Assembly (NCBI RefSeq): GCF_022348085.1
Contig: NZ_JAKRFN010000002.1
Coordinates: forward strand, 1-64,000
DNA length: 64,000 nucleotides
Reading direction: 5' to 3'
Origin: Mycobacterium sp. PSTR-4-N
GTDB taxonomy: Bacteria; Actinomycetota; Actinomycetes; Mycobacteriales; Mycobacteriaceae
Each line of letters opens with the position of its first letter. Position 1 is the stretch's first letter. The notes beneath the pieces were generated by a model. It did no database searches. It saw only the letters and a list, made by a program, of their open reading frames with translations, and was not told the DNA's origin. Below are positions 62,989 to 64,000 of the stretch, piece by piece. Made by a program: the position numbers and the translations under genes.

Positions 62989-64000
62989 ATGGGCTCCTCC
63001 GACATCACGGCCACATCGGCATGGCAGGCACTGTCCCGGCACCATGAGCAGATCGGCGGCACCGATCTGCGTCAGCTCTTCGCCGACGATCCGGCTCGGG
63101 GAACCGAGCTGACGCTGACCGTGGGCGACATGTACATCGACTACAGCAAGCACCGGGTGACCCGTGAAACGCTGGATCTGCTGCTCGATCTGGCGCGCGC
63201 AGCCGGGTTGCCCGAGCGGCGCGACGCCATGTTCTCCGGTGAGCACATCAACACCTCGGAGGACCGCGCTGTCCTGCACACCGCGCTGCGGCTGCCCCGC
63301 GATGCCGAGTTGAGCGTCGACGGCCAGGACGTGGTGGCCGACGTGCACGAGGTGCTCGACCGGATGGGGGAATTCACCGATCGGCTGCGCAGCGGCGAGT
63401 GGCGCGGCGCGACCGGTGAGCGCATCACCACGGTGGTCAACATCGGTATCGGTGGCTCCGATCTGGGGCCGGTGATGGTGTACCAGGCGCTGCGGCACTA
63501 CGTCGACGCGGGCGTGTCGGCGCGGTTCGTGTCCAACGTCGATCCCGCGGACCTGGTCGCGAAGCTCGACGGACTGGACCCCGCCAGCACGCTGTTCATC
63601 GTTGCGTCGAAGACGTTCTCGACGCTGGAGACCCTGACCAACGCGACGGCGGCGCGGCGCTGGCTCACCGATGCGCTCGGCGAGGACGCGGTGAGCAAGC
63701 ACTTCGTGGCGGTGTCGACCAATGCGAAACTGGTCGACGAGTTCGGCATCGACACCGAGAACATGTTCGGCTTCTGGGACTGGGTGGGTGGCCGGTACTC
63801 GGTCGACAGCGCCATCGGGTTGAGTGTCATGGCGGCGATCGGCAAGGAGCGGTTCGCCGAATTCCTCGAGGGCTTCCATCTGGTCGACGAGCACTTCCGA
63901 ACGGCGCCGCTGGAGGCCAACGCGCCGGTTCTGCTGGGATTGATCGGGCTCTGGTACAACAACTTCTTCGGTGCGGAAACCCGTGCGGTGCTGCCGTATT
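62989..64000 (+). CDS. pgi: glucose-6-phosphate isomerase, 5' part
   Basis: The first 337 codons of Pgi, cut by the window edge. It interconverts glucose-6-phosphate and fructose-6-phosphate. Family segments are [64 protein letters not shown] and [20 protein letters not shown] (the usual PGI signatures). ATG 62989 is the start. Position matches M. tuberculosis Rv0946c. Confidence 0.96.
   Translation, partial: MGSSDITATSAWQALSRHHEQIGGTDLRQLFADDPARGTELTLTVGDMYIDYSKHRVTRETLDLLLDLARAAGLPERRDAMFSGEHINTSEDRAVLHTALRLPRDAELSVDGQDVVADVHEVLDRMGEFTDRLRSGEWRGATGERITTVVNIGIGGSDLGPVMVYQALRHYVDAGVSARFVSNVDPADLVAKLDGLDPASTLFIVASKTFSTLETLTNATAARRWLTDALGEDAVSKHFVAVSTNAKLVDEFGIDTENMFGFWDWVGGRYSVDSAIGLSVMAAIGKERFAEFLEGFHLVDEHFRTAPLEANAPVLLGLIGLWYNNFFGAETRAVLPY

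Overview
The window is 64 kb of high-GC actinobacterial DNA from a fast-growing mycobacterium (Mycolicibacterium type). The evidence is MspA-family porins, MmpS/MmpL proteins, F420/LLM enzymes, LpqN-type lipoproteins, PerM and a cAMP-binding protein acetyltransferase. Gene order follows, from memory, M. tuberculosis H37Rv about Rv0998 down to Rv0946c, with insertions and losses. Most of this is core chromosome. No transposase, integrase, phage gene or CRISPR array was seen.

Regions. (1) 0.1-5.9 kb: three envelope lipoproteins, a shikimate dehydrogenase paralogue coupled to the cAMP-gated acetyltransferase Pat, an OhrR-like MarR regulator, a DUF5313 protein and a secreted PE-PPE-type hydrolase. 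(2) 6.0-13.3 kb: a metal island with mmpS-mmpL behind a perfect copper-box palindrome, a small Cys-rich protein, a CDF exporter with an ArsR regulator, and a DUF302 / multicopper oxidase / SHOCT operon behind a second copper-type box. (3) 13.3-20.2 kb: tRNA-Ala(CGC), a galU-glp(moeA-like)-rimJ-glpR cluster tied to cell division, folate cyclo-ligase, the CIRCE-controlled chaperone Ruc, a SAF protein and mscL. (4) 20.3-24.0 kb: four tandem MspA-type porin genes, the last broken by one stop codon. (5) 24.3-29.2 kb: moaB2, pepD, mprB and mprA (envelope stress), and rpmF. (6) 29.4-37.8 kb: a six-gene translationally coupled acyl-CoA carboxylase/dehydrogenase operon. (7) 37.9-46.6 kb: a DUF1707 protein, a MoxR-AAA/VWA pair, purH, purN, perM and a DUF5336 protein. 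(8) 46.8-52.4 kb: an inserted sfnG / PLP decarboxylase / membrane protein block, then an LLM oxidoreductase and a thiolase-like protein, each with a KstR-type operator. (9) 52.5-64 kb: sucCD, an M23 protein, uvrD1, chorismate mutase, an AT3-SGNH acyltransferase, gabD and the 5' part of pgi.

The most notable signal is upstream of chorismate mutase (58901-59013). A 19-codon leader ORF carries Phe-Phe-Tyr-Gly-Tyr codons, overlaps a hairpin, and is followed by an intrinsic terminator with a U-tract. This has the layout of a Phe/Tyr attenuator. Other notable signals are copper-type control of an MmpS-MmpL pair, the expanded msp locus with altered constriction residues, and a set of CRP-like sites in a window that also encodes a cAMP-gated acetyltransferase.
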